Shown here: positions 43,463-52,307 of the stretch, piece by piece
How the letters are laid out: every line of letters starts with the position of its first letter
Position numbering within the stretch: the stretch's first letter is position 1
Source: Mucilaginibacter terrenus
GTDB lineage: Bacteria; Bacteroidota; Bacteroidia; Sphingobacteriales; Sphingobacteriaceae
NCBI RefSeq assembly: GCF_003432065.1
Contig: NZ_QWDE01000004.1
Span: 186,001-250,000, forward strand
Reading direction: 5' to 3'
DNA: 64,000 bases
Translations under genes and position numbers: made by a program
The notes under the pieces: model-generated
What the model saw: the letters and a program-made list of their open reading frames with translations, nothing else
Told to the model about the DNA's origin: nothing
The model's database searches: none

Positions 43463-44154
43463 TAGGCATTAGCCAACGCTATGATCGACTCGAAAATAGC
43501 CAAGCCATCCTGGTTGCCTACCAATGCTTCTGAGGCACGCTCAGGGTGTGGCATAAAGCCAAACACATTGCGGTCTTTGTTACAAACACCGGCAATGTTC
43601 TCCAGTGAACCGTTAGGGTTAGCATCGTCGGTTATGTTACCAGCCTCGTCGCAATAACGGAAAAGTACCTGGTCGTTATCATTGATCTCTTTAAGCACAT
43701 CGGCATCTGCAAAATAGTTGCCCTCACCATGTGCAATAGGTATTTTTAAAGCACGCTCCGGCTCGATACCACGGGTAACCAGCGAGTTGGTGGTTTGTGG
43801 TTTAAGATAGATGTTACGGCAGATAAACTTCCGGGTTTTGTTGTGCAGCAGCGCTCCCGGTACCAGGCCGGCTTCGGCAAGTATTTGGAAACCGTTGCAA
43901 ATGCCAAGCACTTTACCGCCCTTTGCAGCAAACTGTATTACTTCCTGCATAATGGGTGAAAAACGCGCGATAGCGCCTGAGCGCAAATAGTCGCCAAAGG
44001 AAAAGCCACCGGGTAAAACTATAAAGTCGGCACCCTGAAGATCATGATCTTTATGCCACAACCTAACCACATCCTGTCCCATAACATTTTGCAGTACGTG
44101 GATGATGTCTTCATCACAATTGGAGCCCGGAAATATTACTACGCCAAATTTCAT
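43462..44154 (-). CDS. purQ: Phosphoribosylformylglycinamidine synthase subunit I
   Basis: Glutaminase subunit that feeds ammonia to PurL in purine synthesis (FGAR to FGAM). The 230-residue class I amidotransferase has FPGSNCDEDI, GGFSFGDYLRSGAIA, the nucleophile Cys in LGICNGFQIL, and the His-Glu pair in FMPHPERA. It starts the tightly packed run purQ-coaX-barrel-lptC. Confidence 0.96.
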   Translation of the reverse strand: MKFGVVIFPGSNCDEDIIHVLQNVMGQDVVRLWHKDHDLQGADFIVLPGGFSFGDYLRSGAIARFSPIMQEVIQFAAKGGKVLGICNGFQILAEAGLVPGALLHNKTRKFICRNIYLKPQTTNSLVTRGIEPERALKIPIAHGEGNYFADADVLKEINDNDQVLFRYCDEAGNITDDANPNGSLENIAGVCNKDRNVFGFMPHPERASEALVGNQDGLAIFESIIALANA

Positions 44155-44199
44155 GTTACAAAACTAACACATAAGCCCAAATAAGGACGAATGTAAAAG

Positions 44200-45186
44200 T
44201 TAAAAAGTGTTAAACTGGAAATATACTATGCTGATAAGCAGCAGCAAATACAATCCTTCGTAGAACCAGCGCTTGGTTGCGTTATGAAAATAATAAGAAA
44301 AGAATACCGCCAAAGGCACTACGCACATTATAAAATGCACGAGGTTAAATTCTGCTTTTATATAAAAAGAAAGCCCTGCAATAAGCAACACAAAAAACAA
44401 CAACTGCAAGCATTTACGCACCTGCACGTAACTTTTGTAAAAATTTTGCTGAAGCTTAATAAAGTATAAGGCCAGAATAACTAGCACGGGCACCAACACC
44501 AGGTAATTAAGATAATTTATCCTGACAGCATTAGGGAACTTTGAACCCAGGGGGGCCCATATCCTGAAGAAATTACCAAAACGTCCGCTCAAATAATAAA
44601 TAACAGCCAGGAAAAAAAACACGGTCACGTAGCCAAGTACGGCAGATACCCACTCGCGCCAGCTAAACGGGCGAAAGATGATAAGGCCGATCCACACCGC
44701 CAGGAACATGAATATGAATGGGAGATAGATTAGCGAACCAATTGCCACTATTATTCCAAGGTCATAAGCGGTGGATTTTGCATCATCGCCTTTGTAAAAG
44801 CTGGCCAGCTTAAATAGCATCCATATAAGCAGGAAGTTGCATATAAGCGGCGCACTTAATATCATGAACGGCTTAAAAAGCGATGCTATTGTTACGTACA
44901 TTAAAGCCGGCAGAAAGGTGGGCTTGCCCAGCAGGTTATAATGATTAACGAAGTAGTTTACCAGCACTGCCTGCCCCAATACCAAAATACCCGCCAGGAA
45001 AACGTTAAGGGCAGGTGAAAAAGCGTATTCGTAAGTTACAGGTACCAGCAACCGTGCAAAGGGTTCCACAAAAATAAACTCCACCTTGTCTGGCGCGCTT
45101 ACTATAAACCCAATACGCAGCAAGTAGAGCAGAATGGCAAGCCAAAGAATGCTGAGCGGATTATAAAGCTTAAAAAAGTTGACCAT
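44200..45186 (-). CDS. DUF6427 family integral membrane protein
   Basis: A 328-residue polytopic membrane protein with about eight to ten hydrophobic helices. It shows the DUF6427 pattern: an opening MVNFFKLYNPLSILWLAIL, then VNYFVNHYNLLGKPTFLPALMY, then GLIIFRPFSWREW. No catalytic motif seen; function unknown. It lies 45 bp upstream of purQ and may be cotranscribed with it. Confidence 0.84.
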   Translation of the reverse strand: MVNFFKLYNPLSILWLAILLYLLRIGFIVSAPDKVEFIFVEPFARLLVPVTYEYAFSPALNVFLAGILVLGQAVLVNYFVNHYNLLGKPTFLPALMYVTIASLFKPFMILSAPLICNFLLIWMLFKLASFYKGDDAKSTAYDLGIIVAIGSLIYLPFIFMFLAVWIGLIIFRPFSWREWVSAVLGYVTVFFFLAVIYYLSGRFGNFFRIWAPLGSKFPNAVRINYLNYLVLVPVLVILALYFIKLQQNFYKSYVQVRKCLQLLFFVLLIAGLSFYIKAEFNLVHFIMCVVPLAVFFSYYFHNATKRWFYEGLYLLLLISIVYFQFNTF

Positions 45187-45241
45187 AGCGGCTTGCTTGT
45201 GGCGGCAAAATTAGCAGAAAAAGCGTATTTGAAGGTATGGA

Positions 45242-46231
45242 TTATTGCCGGGCATACCGCTTTACCATATCATCTACAATTTGCGCCGTCTCGTCGGGGA
45301 AATCGACATTGATGCGTTTATCATCGGCAAGCCAGTTGTTAATGTGCGTAGAGAAGTCGTGCCCAATGGTACCTACAACCTTTACCCCCAGGTACGATGC
45401 CGCCAGTGCATTACATTGCTGCTCGTACTGCCCCTTCATGGGTATCATCATTACTTTTTTACCCATAAACAGTGCTTCAGCAGGGCCTTCAAAACCTCCA
45501 CCTGTAAGCAGGCCGGCGCTACTGGCCAGGCTGTTATTAAATGCTTCGTTATTAACAGGAAAAATGTGAACGTTACCTTCCCGGTATGCTGACTTGGTAC
45601 GTTTACTAAATACGTGCCACTCCGCATCTTTTGCCTGCCCCAGATTTTTTATAAGCGTATTATCACCATAAGCAGGCAGGTATACGCTGTAATGCCCCTT
45701 GTTTGATGTTTCCAGTTTACGAATATCGGTACGTATAACGGGAGTATGAATAAAATCGGCGTAACGTTCAAAATGGAAGCCTATGTGATGCGTTGTTGGT
45801 GAGTAATACTTAAATAGCCACTCCGCATAGTTCCACTTTGCGGGACGGGGTGTTTTTTTGGACACGAACGAACACTGGTGACTTAACGAAACCGAGGGCA
45901 CACCCTGAATGCGGCAGGCCCAGGCACTTACCGGTTCAAAGTCGTTTATAATTAAGTCATACTGTTTAAGCGGCAGGCTTCGCATATCGCGCCAAAGCTG
46001 CGGAAGGTTCATGATCTTAAAGGTAGCCCAATTATCTACACCTCCTTTTTTTCCAAAAACAAAGCTAAACCCATGAAAACGGTATTTAAGCGGCTGGCTC
46101 AGGCTAACTTCCGCTTCGGTGCCGCTTACCAGCAGGTCTACTTCGCCATACTGCTGCAGAAGGGGAACAATTTCGCGGGCACGACTGATATGCCCATTGC
46201 CGGTACCCTGTATGCCAAATAGTATTTTCAT
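45242..46231 (-). CDS. GT-B glycosyltransferase family protein (MurG/MJ1255-like)
   Basis: A 329-residue GT-B fold glycosyltransferase. The N-terminal phosphate loop is GIQGTGNGHISRA, and the C-terminal nucleotide-sugar segment reads LLTGGGFEGPAEALFMGKKVMMIPMKGQYEQQCNA, located at about residues 240-275. This matches the MJ1255/VC2487 family related to MurG. It is 81 bp downstream of an LpxH-like phosphoesterase; such pairs are often linked to envelope glycolipids (inference). Substrate unknown. Confidence 0.85.
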   Translation of the reverse strand: MKILFGIQGTGNGHISRAREIVPLLQQYGEVDLLVSGTEAEVSLSQPLKYRFHGFSFVFGKKGGVDNWATFKIMNLPQLWRDMRSLPLKQYDLIINDFEPVSAWACRIQGVPSVSLSHQCSFVSKKTPRPAKWNYAEWLFKYYSPTTHHIGFHFERYADFIHTPVIRTDIRKLETSNKGHYSVYLPAYGDNTLIKNLGQAKDAEWHVFSKRTKSAYREGNVHIFPVNNEAFNNSLASSAGLLTGGGFEGPAEALFMGKKVMMIPMKGQYEQQCNALAASYLGVKVVGTIGHDFSTHINNWLADDKRINVDFPDETAQIVDDMVKRYARQ

Positions 46232-46312
46232 GGAGATAGAATTGCGGGCAATTTAGCAAACAAAAGTTTACAAGGGGTTAGGAAATGGTGAAACGAGGAT
46301 AGATATCTTATT

Positions 46313-47170
46313 TTACTCCGCTTCCTGCCTAAAACGTTCCAGCAGTACCTTAACATCCAGCATGGCGTTCAGGTCCTCGGCATCGGATACATCCTCCTCG
46401 TCAGCATCTGATTTAAAATCATCGGGGTTAAACTTGAACACCCGCCAGTCGCCATTGTTGTACTCCAATGAAGTAAGGCTTTCCACCCAATCGCCGCTGT
46501 TGAGGTACAGCACGCTACCCGTTTGTTCGGTTGATTGTATTTCCCTTATCTCGGCATGGTGAATGTGTCCGCAAATTACATAGCTGTAGGCCTTCTCAAC
46601 CGCAAGATCAGCCGCTGTTTGCTCAAATTGGTTAATGAACTTTACGGCATCCTTAAACTTAGCTTTTACCTTTTGGGAAAAGCTCATCTTTTCCCGGCCT
46701 ATTGCAGTAAGAAACCAGTTTGTTAAGCTGTTGATGAGAATAAGTGTATCATACCCAACAGCTCCTAATTTGGCAAGCCATTTGGAATGCTGCATGGTAA
46801 CGTCGAAAACATCACCATGAAATATCCAGGCTTTTTTCCCGTCAATGTTCAGTACTATTTTATTTAGAAGCTGAAATGAACCAAGATTGAGGTCGGTAAA
46901 CTTGCGCAGCATCTCGTCGTGGTTACCGGTAAGGTAATACACTGGGACACCTTCTGTAACAAATTTAAGTATTCGCCTTACCACCTTCATGTGGCTCTCG
47001 GGCCAATAAGATTTACTGAACTGCCAAATATCTATTATGTCGCCATTGAGGATGAGCATCTTGGGTTTAATGCTCTTGAGGTACTTTAAAAGTTCCTTAG
47101 CGTGACAGCCATATGTGCCTAAGTGCACATCAGAAATAATAACGATATCAACTTCTCTTTTCGCCATCAA
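46313..47170 (-). CDS. UDP-2,3-diacylglucosamine diphosphatase-like metallophosphoesterase
   Basis: A 285-residue calcineurin-fold phosphoesterase. All metal motifs are present: VIISDVHLG (residues 10-18), NGDIIDIW, TGNHDE, IFHGDVFD and CGHIHHAEI. This is the LpxH/LpxG-type pattern of lipid A synthesis enzymes, which split UDP-2,3-diacylglucosamine into lipid X and UMP (family knowledge). An acidic C-terminal stretch (DADEEDVSDAEDLN) is unusual. It lies next to the glycosyltransferase at 45242. A CATTTTTG near-match to the -7 box abuts the ATG. Confidence 0.85.
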   Translation of the reverse strand: MMAKREVDIVIISDVHLGTYGCHAKELLKYLKSIKPKMLILNGDIIDIWQFSKSYWPESHMKVVRRILKFVTEGVPVYYLTGNHDEMLRKFTDLNLGSFQLLNKIVLNIDGKKAWIFHGDVFDVTMQHSKWLAKLGAVGYDTLILINSLTNWFLTAIGREKMSFSQKVKAKFKDAVKFINQFEQTAADLAVEKAYSYVICGHIHHAEIREIQSTEQTGSVLYLNSGDWVESLTSLEYNNGDWRVFKFNPDDFKSDADEEDVSDAEDLNAMLDVKVLLERFRQEAE

Positions 47171-47246
47171 AAATGGGGGCTATTATACAAGGCCGGCACC
47201 TGGTATCGGTCAGTATCAGAGTAGTGGTTACAAACTGCTGCGGCCT

Positions 47247-47357
47247 TTATTCCTCGTCGTCATCCTCATTTACCTTAAGCTCATAAGGGCTTAGGTAAAA
47301 GGCGCCAAGCAGTACCAGTAAACCAACTACAAACAAATAAGCAAATTCAAAATTCAT
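47247..47357 (-). CDS. 36-residue single-helix membrane protein (small ORF)
   Basis: ATG at 47357 (minus strand) opens a 36-codon frame ending TAA at 47247. The protein has a hydrophobic helix (FAYLFVVGLLVLLGAFYL), then SPYELKV, then an acidic tail NEDDDEE. The clean membrane helix followed by an acidic tail is unlikely by chance. It sits in the 345-bp gap between the LpxH-like and DinB genes; the other ~230 bp show no gene. An imperfect -7 box (GATATTTG) lies upstream. It resembles small membrane subunits that stabilise larger complexes, but no family is recognised. Confidence 0.5.
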   Translation of the reverse strand: MNFEFAYLFVVGLLVLLGAFYLSPYELKVNEDDDEE

Positions 47358-47515
47358 CTGTCCTTGTTTAAGCAAATATCAGGTAATCAGGTTATTTTAC
47401 TGTTAAGACTATATTAAATGTAAAAGGTTACTTTAATAGAAGAAGTTTTTTTTGTCCCTTTTAACTCTCATACTAAGCTACCTCTTAAATGTGAAATGCA
47501 GATGAAAATTAGGGC

Positions 47516-48049
47516 TTATTTCGATGTGTTAAAAGACGCCCTTAGCCGTTCCAGCTGCTTTAAATGATGCTGCAGGTGAACACGTATAAATTTAAACCAT
47601 TGGGCTGCATTTAGCATGCCCATCCGCGGATGCTGCCAGCGTGCGTTGGTTGGGGCAGCGGTTATCAACCCAGCGGTAGTGGCTACCCGCTTGCGTACTT
47701 TAATTATCTGGTTACGGGCAGTCTCTTTATCTATTTTCACCGGAGCTACTTTGGCGGCAGCTTCTTCAGGCACTTTTGTGTTAAAGGGTGGGAAAGCTCC
47801 CATAAGCAGGATGTACCAGCCTGTAAGTGTAACTCCGCCTTTTGATGGTGGGCAATTATCATGCGTACACCGCTCCAGGACAATAGACGAACCCAAACTG
47901 GCTTTCATAATGTGGTCATACACCTCTGCATAGCTCCAGCCATCTTTGGCAGGCGTAACATCAAAGCTACTGTCTGGTATGGTGTCCAGCCATTCGCGGT
48001 AGCGGTCTAAAGCCTCGTCAATAGCGCGGCGCTCTTTAGCCAGGTTCAT
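47516..48049 (-). CDS. DinB-superfamily protein (DUF1569-like)
   Basis: A 177-residue four-helix-bundle protein. Metal-binding-type histidines are placed as in DinB-like proteins: DGWSYAEVYDHIMKA near residue 36, and NAAQWFKFIRVHLQHHLKQLERL near the C-terminus. DinB-fold proteins include metal-dependent thiol transferases and many unknowns (family knowledge). It overlaps the upstream YjjG gene by 4 nt, so they are coupled. A second DinB-like gene is at 58550. Confidence 0.83.
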   Translation of the reverse strand: MNLAKERRAIDEALDRYREWLDTIPDSSFDVTPAKDGWSYAEVYDHIMKASLGSSIVLERCTHDNCPPSKGGVTLTGWYILLMGAFPPFNTKVPEEAAAKVAPVKIDKETARNQIIKVRKRVATTAGLITAAPTNARWQHPRMGMLNAAQWFKFIRVHLQHHLKQLERLRASFNTSK

Positions 48050-48780
48050 AGGATTAAAGTTAATTCTTTTAAATGATGTATCTGCATAGGTATGTCTGCA
48101 GGCTTTTCTACCCGGAATGGGTTAAAATAAATCGCATCCATACCAAACCCCAAAGCGCCACGTACGTCCGCCTCCAGGCTGTCGCCAATCATCAGGCTTT
48201 CTTCTTTAGTAGTACCGGCAAGCTCAACCGCATGCTGAAAGATCAGCGGATCCGGTTTATTCACCCCTACCACTTCGGAAATGATCACATTTTGAAAGTA
48301 TTTTCCCAGCCCGGTTCCGCTTACCTTTATCTCAGTAGATTCTTTAAACCCGTTGGAGATTAGGTGCAGTGTGTATCTACTTTGCAGGTAAGCCAGTGTT
48401 TCATGCGCGTGCGGAAAAAGATTTGTTTTATACGGACCAAGCCTTACATAGTCGTCCTCAAATGCAGCAGGTACAGCTTCGGGGTGTACGCCCATTTCCA
48501 AAAAGGTCTTTTTAAAACGCGTCTCGCGTAAAACATCCTTGCTTATTTTACCCAGGTGGTACTCGGCCCAAAGCTGGTGATTATTACGGGTATATATTTC
48601 TATGAACTCCGCTGCCGACTGCACGCCAATATCTGCCAACTTATAAACGCTATAAAGCTCCAGCAGGGTTTCTTCCGCATTGCGGTCAAAGTCCCAGATG
48701 GTGTGGTCAAGATCAAAAAAGATGTGTTTGTAGGATTTGGAATTAAGATTGACGATGTCAGATTGCGGCGTAGAAAACAT
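48046..48780 (-). CDS. YjjG-type HAD-family noncanonical pyrimidine nucleotidase
   Basis: A 244-residue HAD phosphatase. Motif I is FFDLDHTIWDF (nucleophile Asp), motif II LHLISNGFKES, then motifs III and IV with VGVNKPDPLIFQHAVE and SLMIGDSLEADVRGA. It matches YjjG, which removes phosphate from noncanonical pyrimidine nucleotides. About 15 residues precede motif I, slightly more than usual, so the true start could be internal, although no closer ATG is available. Overlaps the DinB gene by 4 nt. Confidence 0.93.
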   Translation of the reverse strand: MFSTPQSDIVNLNSKSYKHIFFDLDHTIWDFDRNAEETLLELYSVYKLADIGVQSAAEFIEIYTRNNHQLWAEYHLGKISKDVLRETRFKKTFLEMGVHPEAVPAAFEDDYVRLGPYKTNLFPHAHETLAYLQSRYTLHLISNGFKESTEIKVSGTGLGKYFQNVIISEVVGVNKPDPLIFQHAVELAGTTKEESLMIGDSLEADVRGALGFGMDAIYFNPFRVEKPADIPMQIHHLKELTLIL

Positions 48781-48860
48781 ATAAGCAAAGCTAACAATTC
48801 GTACATCTAAAATCCTCCTACGTAAGTCAACTATTCTGTTCCTCCTCCAGGGACCGGGGG

Positions 48861-49505
48861 CTACACCTTCTCCCCAAACGCCAGGTCCCCGGCATCGCCA
48901 AGCCCGGGTACAATGTAGCTTTTACTTGTCATCTCCTCGTCTACCGCGCATACCCATATTTTAGCTTTTGGCAAGTTCGCCCTTACATGGGCAACGCCTT
49001 CCGCACTGGCTATTACAGCGGCAAGATGTAACTCGGTTATTTTGTATTGCGCCATCAGTTCCTTGCAAACCCTTACCACACTTTGCCCGGTAGCCAGCAT
49101 CGTGTCTATCATGATTAACGCCCGCCCATTTATATCAGGTGTTGAAATATGGTCTACCTGGATGGTAAAGCTGCCGCTCTTTTTGGTTTTGCGGCACGCA
49201 GTGATAAATGCAGAATCTGCCTGTTCAAACACGTCCATAAACCCCTGGTGAAATGGCAAACCTGCCCGTAGTATAGTTGCCAGTACAGGTTGTGCAGTCG
49301 GCACATTTATGCTGGCCGTACCCAGTGGTGTTTGCACATCCTTTGCCTCGTAGCGGAACGATTTACTGATCTCATAAGCCAGTATAGTTCCCAGCTTTTG
49401 CTGGTTGCGGCGAAAACGGCCTCTATCCTGCTGAATGGCTGCATCCCGCAGTTCGGCTAAAAACAAGTTGGCTATACTGTCGGTTTTGTTCAGGATGAAG
49501 GGCAT
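48861..49505 (-). CDS. upp: Uracil phosphoribosyltransferase
   Basis: Salvages uracil to UMP using PRPP. The 214-residue type I PRTase has RAGLPFHQGFMDVFEQADSA, the PRPP motif ALIMIDTMLATGQSVVRV, and the uracil-binding C-terminal region SKSYIVPGLGDAGDLAFG. It stands alone; 234 bp separate it from divergent uvrB. Confidence 0.95.
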   Translation of the reverse strand: MPFILNKTDSIANLFLAELRDAAIQQDRGRFRRNQQKLGTILAYEISKSFRYEAKDVQTPLGTASINVPTAQPVLATILRAGLPFHQGFMDVFEQADSAFITACRKTKKSGSFTIQVDHISTPDINGRALIMIDTMLATGQSVVRVCKELMAQYKITELHLAAVIASAEGVAHVRANLPKAKIWVCAVDEEMTSKSYIVPGLGDAGDLAFGEKV

Positions 49506-49631
49506 GGGTGATGTTAGATTTTTAATTTACGATCCCGGATTTACTGCAAGTATAAATCCGTTATAAAGTTTGTTAAATACGTGGCATTAGCAATTCAATT
49601 ACAAAAAGTATTGAGTACGCCCTGCTGACAT

Positions 49632-49649
49632 AGGGTTGTCACCAACCCT
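49632..49649. other. Small hairpin in the upp-uvrB gap
   Basis: AGGGTTG (49632-49638) pairs perfectly with CAACCCT (49643-49649) across a TCAC loop. No T-run follows, so it is not a terminator. The 234-bp gap holds no other clear gene. It could be an operator or incidental. Confidence 0.3.
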
Positions 49650-49726
49650 CATTTACTTTGCTTTGCTTGCCAAACACGGCAAAGTCAAAATCGGTTACAA
49701 ACCCGTAATCGCTGGCTGCTTATTGT

Positions 49727-49734
49727 TAACTTTG
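49727..49734 (+). promoter_or_regulatory. -7 box directly before uvrB (leaderless candidate)
   Basis: TAACTTTG matches TAnnTTTG exactly and ends 5 nt before the uvrB ATG at 49740. Confidence 0.5.
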
Positions 49735-49739
49735 TACTA

Positions 49740-51767
49740 ATGGATTTTAAGATAACTTCTCAATATAAACCCACAGGCGATCAGCCGAATGCCATACGCC
49801 AGCTTGTAGAAGGTGTACAAAACGGCGACCCGTTCCAAACACTTTTAGGTGTAACCGGATCGGGCAAAACGTTCACCATAGCCAACGTTATCGAGCAAAC
49901 ACAAAAGCCAACGCTTATCCTCAGCCACAATAAAACCCTTGCGGCACAGCTTTACGGCGAGTTTAAGCAGTTCTTTCCGGATAACGCCGTTAACTACTTT
50001 GTTTCTTATTACGATTATTACCAGCCAGAGGCTTTTATCCCTTCGTCAAATACCTATATAGAAAAAGACCTCCAGATAAATGAGGAAATAGAAAAGCTTC
50101 GCCTTCGTACTACCTCGGCCCTAATGAGCGGCCGGCGCGATGTTATTGTGGTGTCGTCCATATCCTGCATCTATGGTATGGGTAACCCGGAAGATTTCGC
50201 GGCATCGGTATTTAAGTTTGCTGTAGGTACCCGCATTAGCCGCAATGCTTTCCTGCACCGTTTGGTAGAGATTTTATATGCCCGCACCACTGCCGATTTT
50301 AAACGCGGAACCTTCAGGGTAAAAGGTGATACGGTGGATATTTTTCCGCCATATATGGACCATGCTTACCGCGTTACTTTCTTTGGTGACGATATAGAAG
50401 AACTGAGCGCGTTCGATATTTCCTCCGGCAAGACCATCGAGAAGATGACGCACATGGTGGTTTACCCTGCCAACTTGTATGTTGCGCCGCGCGAACGCTT
50501 TCAGCAATCTATCTGGGCTATTCAGGAAGAGTTGGAAGCGCGTAAAAAACAGTTTATTGATGATCAACGCTTTTTAGAAGCCAAGCGGTTAGAAGAAAGG
50601 GTCAACTACGACCTGGAGATGATACGTGAACTGGGTTACTGCAGCGGTATAGAAAACTATTCACGCTTTTTTGATGGCCGTCTGCCCGGCATGCGCCCCT
50701 TCTGCCTGCTGGACTATTTCCCTGATGATTACCTGATGGTGATTGATGAAAGCCACGTGACTGTGCCGCAAATACGCGCAATGTACGGCGGCGACAGGTC
50801 CCGGAAGATCTCACTTGTTGATTACGGCTTCCGTTTGCCTGCGGCTATGGATAACAGGCCCTTAAACTTTCAGGAGTTTGAACGCCTTGCGCCACAAACT
50901 ATTTACGTAAGTGCCACCCCGGCTGATTTTGAATTAGAAAAATCGGGCGGCGTTGTGGTAGAGCAGGTAATACGCCCTACCGGGTTGCTGGACCCGCTGA
51001 TAGATGTACGACCGGTAATTAACCAGGTGGACGACCTGCTGGACGAGGTTGATAAAACCATTAAGATGGGCGACCGTGTATTGGTAACCACCCTTACTAA
51101 ACGTATGGCCGAAGAACTGGCCAAGTACATGGACCGTCTTGGAATAAAATGCCGGTACATCCACTCTGAGGTAAAAACATTACAACGTGTGGAGATACTA
51201 CGCGGCCTTCGCTTAGGTGAGTTTGATGTGCTGATAGGTATAAACCTGCTGCGGGAAGGCCTGGACCTGCCCGAAGTTTCGCTGGTTGCCATTTTGGATG
51301 CTGATAAAGAGGGTTTCTTACGATCAGAACGTTCGCTTATACAAACCATCGGACGCGCTGCGCGTAATGACCGTGGCAGGGTAATCATGTATGCCGATAC
51401 GATAACTGACTCTATGGAGATAACGATGACGGAGACCAACCGCCGCCGTGAATTACAGATTAAGTATAACGAGGAGCACGGCATTGTACCAAGAACCGTT
51501 GGCAAATCTAAAGAGGAGATCATGGAGCAAACATCCGTGGTCGACTTTAAAGGTGGCGTACAACAGGCTTATGTTGAGAATGAGGTTGCTACCCTCGCGG
51601 CCGACCCTATTGTGCAATACATGACTAAGGCCGACCTGAAAAAATCTATTGATAACACCCGTAAGGATATGCTTGCTGCTGCCAAAAACATGGACTTTTT
51701 ACTTGCTGCTAAACTGCGCGATGAAATGTTTGCGCTGGAGAAAATGATGGAAGAGAAGTTTTCGTAA
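49740..51767 (+). CDS. uvrB: Excinuclease ABC subunit B
   Basis: Damage-verifying helicase of nucleotide excision repair. The 675-residue protein opens with MDFKITSQYKPTGDQPNAI, with Walker A GVTGSGKT (residues 37-44) and the beta-hairpin FVSYYDYYQPEAF near 85-97. VIDESHVT is the DEAH-type motif. The helicase C-terminal domain has SLVAILDADKEGFLRS and IGRAARN. A UVR coiled-coil domain ends the protein (AAKLRDEMFALEKMM). The start is fixed by family alignment and lies 5 nt from a -7 box. Confidence 0.97.
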   Translation: MDFKITSQYKPTGDQPNAIRQLVEGVQNGDPFQTLLGVTGSGKTFTIANVIEQTQKPTLILSHNKTLAAQLYGEFKQFFPDNAVNYFVSYYDYYQPEAFIPSSNTYIEKDLQINEEIEKLRLRTTSALMSGRRDVIVVSSISCIYGMGNPEDFAASVFKFAVGTRISRNAFLHRLVEILYARTTADFKRGTFRVKGDTVDIFPPYMDHAYRVTFFGDDIEELSAFDISSGKTIEKMTHMVVYPANLYVAPRERFQQSIWAIQEELEARKKQFIDDQRFLEAKRLEERVNYDLEMIRELGYCSGIENYSRFFDGRLPGMRPFCLLDYFPDDYLMVIDESHVTVPQIRAMYGGDRSRKISLVDYGFRLPAAMDNRPLNFQEFERLAPQTIYVSATPADFELEKSGGVVVEQVIRPTGLLDPLIDVRPVINQVDDLLDEVDKTIKMGDRVLVTTLTKRMAEELAKYMDRLGIKCRYIHSEVKTLQRVEILRGLRLGEFDVLIGINLLREGLDLPEVSLVAILDADKEGFLRSERSLIQTIGRAARNDRGRVIMYADTITDSMEITMTETNRRRELQIKYNEEHGIVPRTVGKSKEEIMEQTSVVDFKGGVQQAYVENEVATLAADPIVQYMTKADLKKSIDNTRKDMLAAAKNMDFLLAAKLRDEMFALEKMMEEKFS

Positions 51768-51808
51768 CTAAGTACTTACTCAGCAAGCAGCGCTAAAAGT
51801 ATTTTGAT

Positions 51809-51816
51809 TAAATTTG
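51809..51816 (+). promoter_or_regulatory. -7 box before the antitoxin gene (leaderless candidate)
   Basis: TAAATTTG matches TAnnTTTG and ends 3 nt before ATG 51820. The same TAAATTTG-NNN-ATG layout recurs 488 bp downstream before the Uma2 gene. Confidence 0.5.
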
Positions 51817-51819
51817 GAT

Positions 51820-52026
51820 ATGGAAACATTAAGTGTACATCCTAAAAATAAAAAACAGTTGGATGCTATTGTAGCGGTTTTAAATGCTTTAGATGTAGCT
51901 TTTGAAAAAGAGGGAGATAGCCCCTACGATGCAAAGTTCGTAGCAAAAATAAAAAAAAGTAGAGCTGAGGTTGTAGGAGGTAAAACAACTGCTGTGAAGC
52001 CTTCAGATATATGGAACTTAGACTAA
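51820..52026 (+). CDS. Antitoxin of a YoeB/Txe-type module (DUF2683-like)
   Basis: A 68-residue acidic/basic protein (METLSVHPKNKKQLDAIVAVLNALDVAFEK start region, positions 1-30), with a helical region and a basic segment AKIKKSRAEVVGGKTTAVKP. It resembles DUF2683-type antitoxins paired with YoeB/Txe toxins in Bacteroidota (family knowledge). Start ATG 51820 is preferred over an in-frame TTG at 51814, which overlaps the -7 box. It overlaps the toxin gene by 16 nt, typical of a coupled toxin-antitoxin operon. Confidence 0.82.
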   Translation: METLSVHPKNKKQLDAIVAVLNALDVAFEKEGDSPYDAKFVAKIKKSRAEVVGGKTTAVKPSDIWNLD

Positions 52027-52274
52027 CCGAAACGGCTAAAGAAGACATCCGTTTTTTTCTGAAGTCCGGGCAAAAACAGGTTCTGAAGAAAATAGAACAC
52101 CTCCTTTCAGAAATAGAAGAACATCCCTTTACCGGCATTGGCAAACCTGAAGCTCTTAAATATAATTTGACTGGTATGTGGTCCAGACGGATTGATCGTG
52201 AACACAGGATAATCTATGAGGTTGTTGAAGATGTTATCTTCATTCATTCCTTAAAGGGGCATTACAACAAATAG
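52011..52274 (+). CDS. YoeB/Txe-family mRNA interferase toxin
   Basis: An 87-residue RelE-fold toxin that would cut mRNA at the ribosome. Key family residues are in place: E47 (GKPEAL), R63/R66 (RIDREHRII), and the terminal H84-Y85 (KGHYNK), matching the E/R/H/Y set of YoeB. The full length is intact, so it looks functional. It overlaps its antitoxin by 16 nt. Confidence 0.9.
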   Translation: MELRLTETAKEDIRFFLKSGQKQVLKKIEHLLSEIEEHPFTGIGKPEALKYNLTGMWSRRIDREHRIIYEVVEDVIFIHSLKGHYNK

Positions 52275-52296
52275 CTTTCTACAACCAGAAATAGTG

Positions 52297-52304
52297 TAAA
52301 TTTG
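52297..52304 (+). promoter_or_regulatory. -7 box before the Uma2 gene (leaderless candidate)
   Basis: TAAATTTG matches TAnnTTTG and ends 3 nt before ATG 52308. Confidence 0.5.
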
Positions 52305-52307
52305 ATT

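Noticed and set aside
49611..49708. rRNA or tRNA fragments in the upp-uvrB gap
   Set aside because: Only a 7-bp hairpin and a short CTTTGC/GCAAAG pairing are present; no tRNA cloverleaf or conserved T-loop was found.
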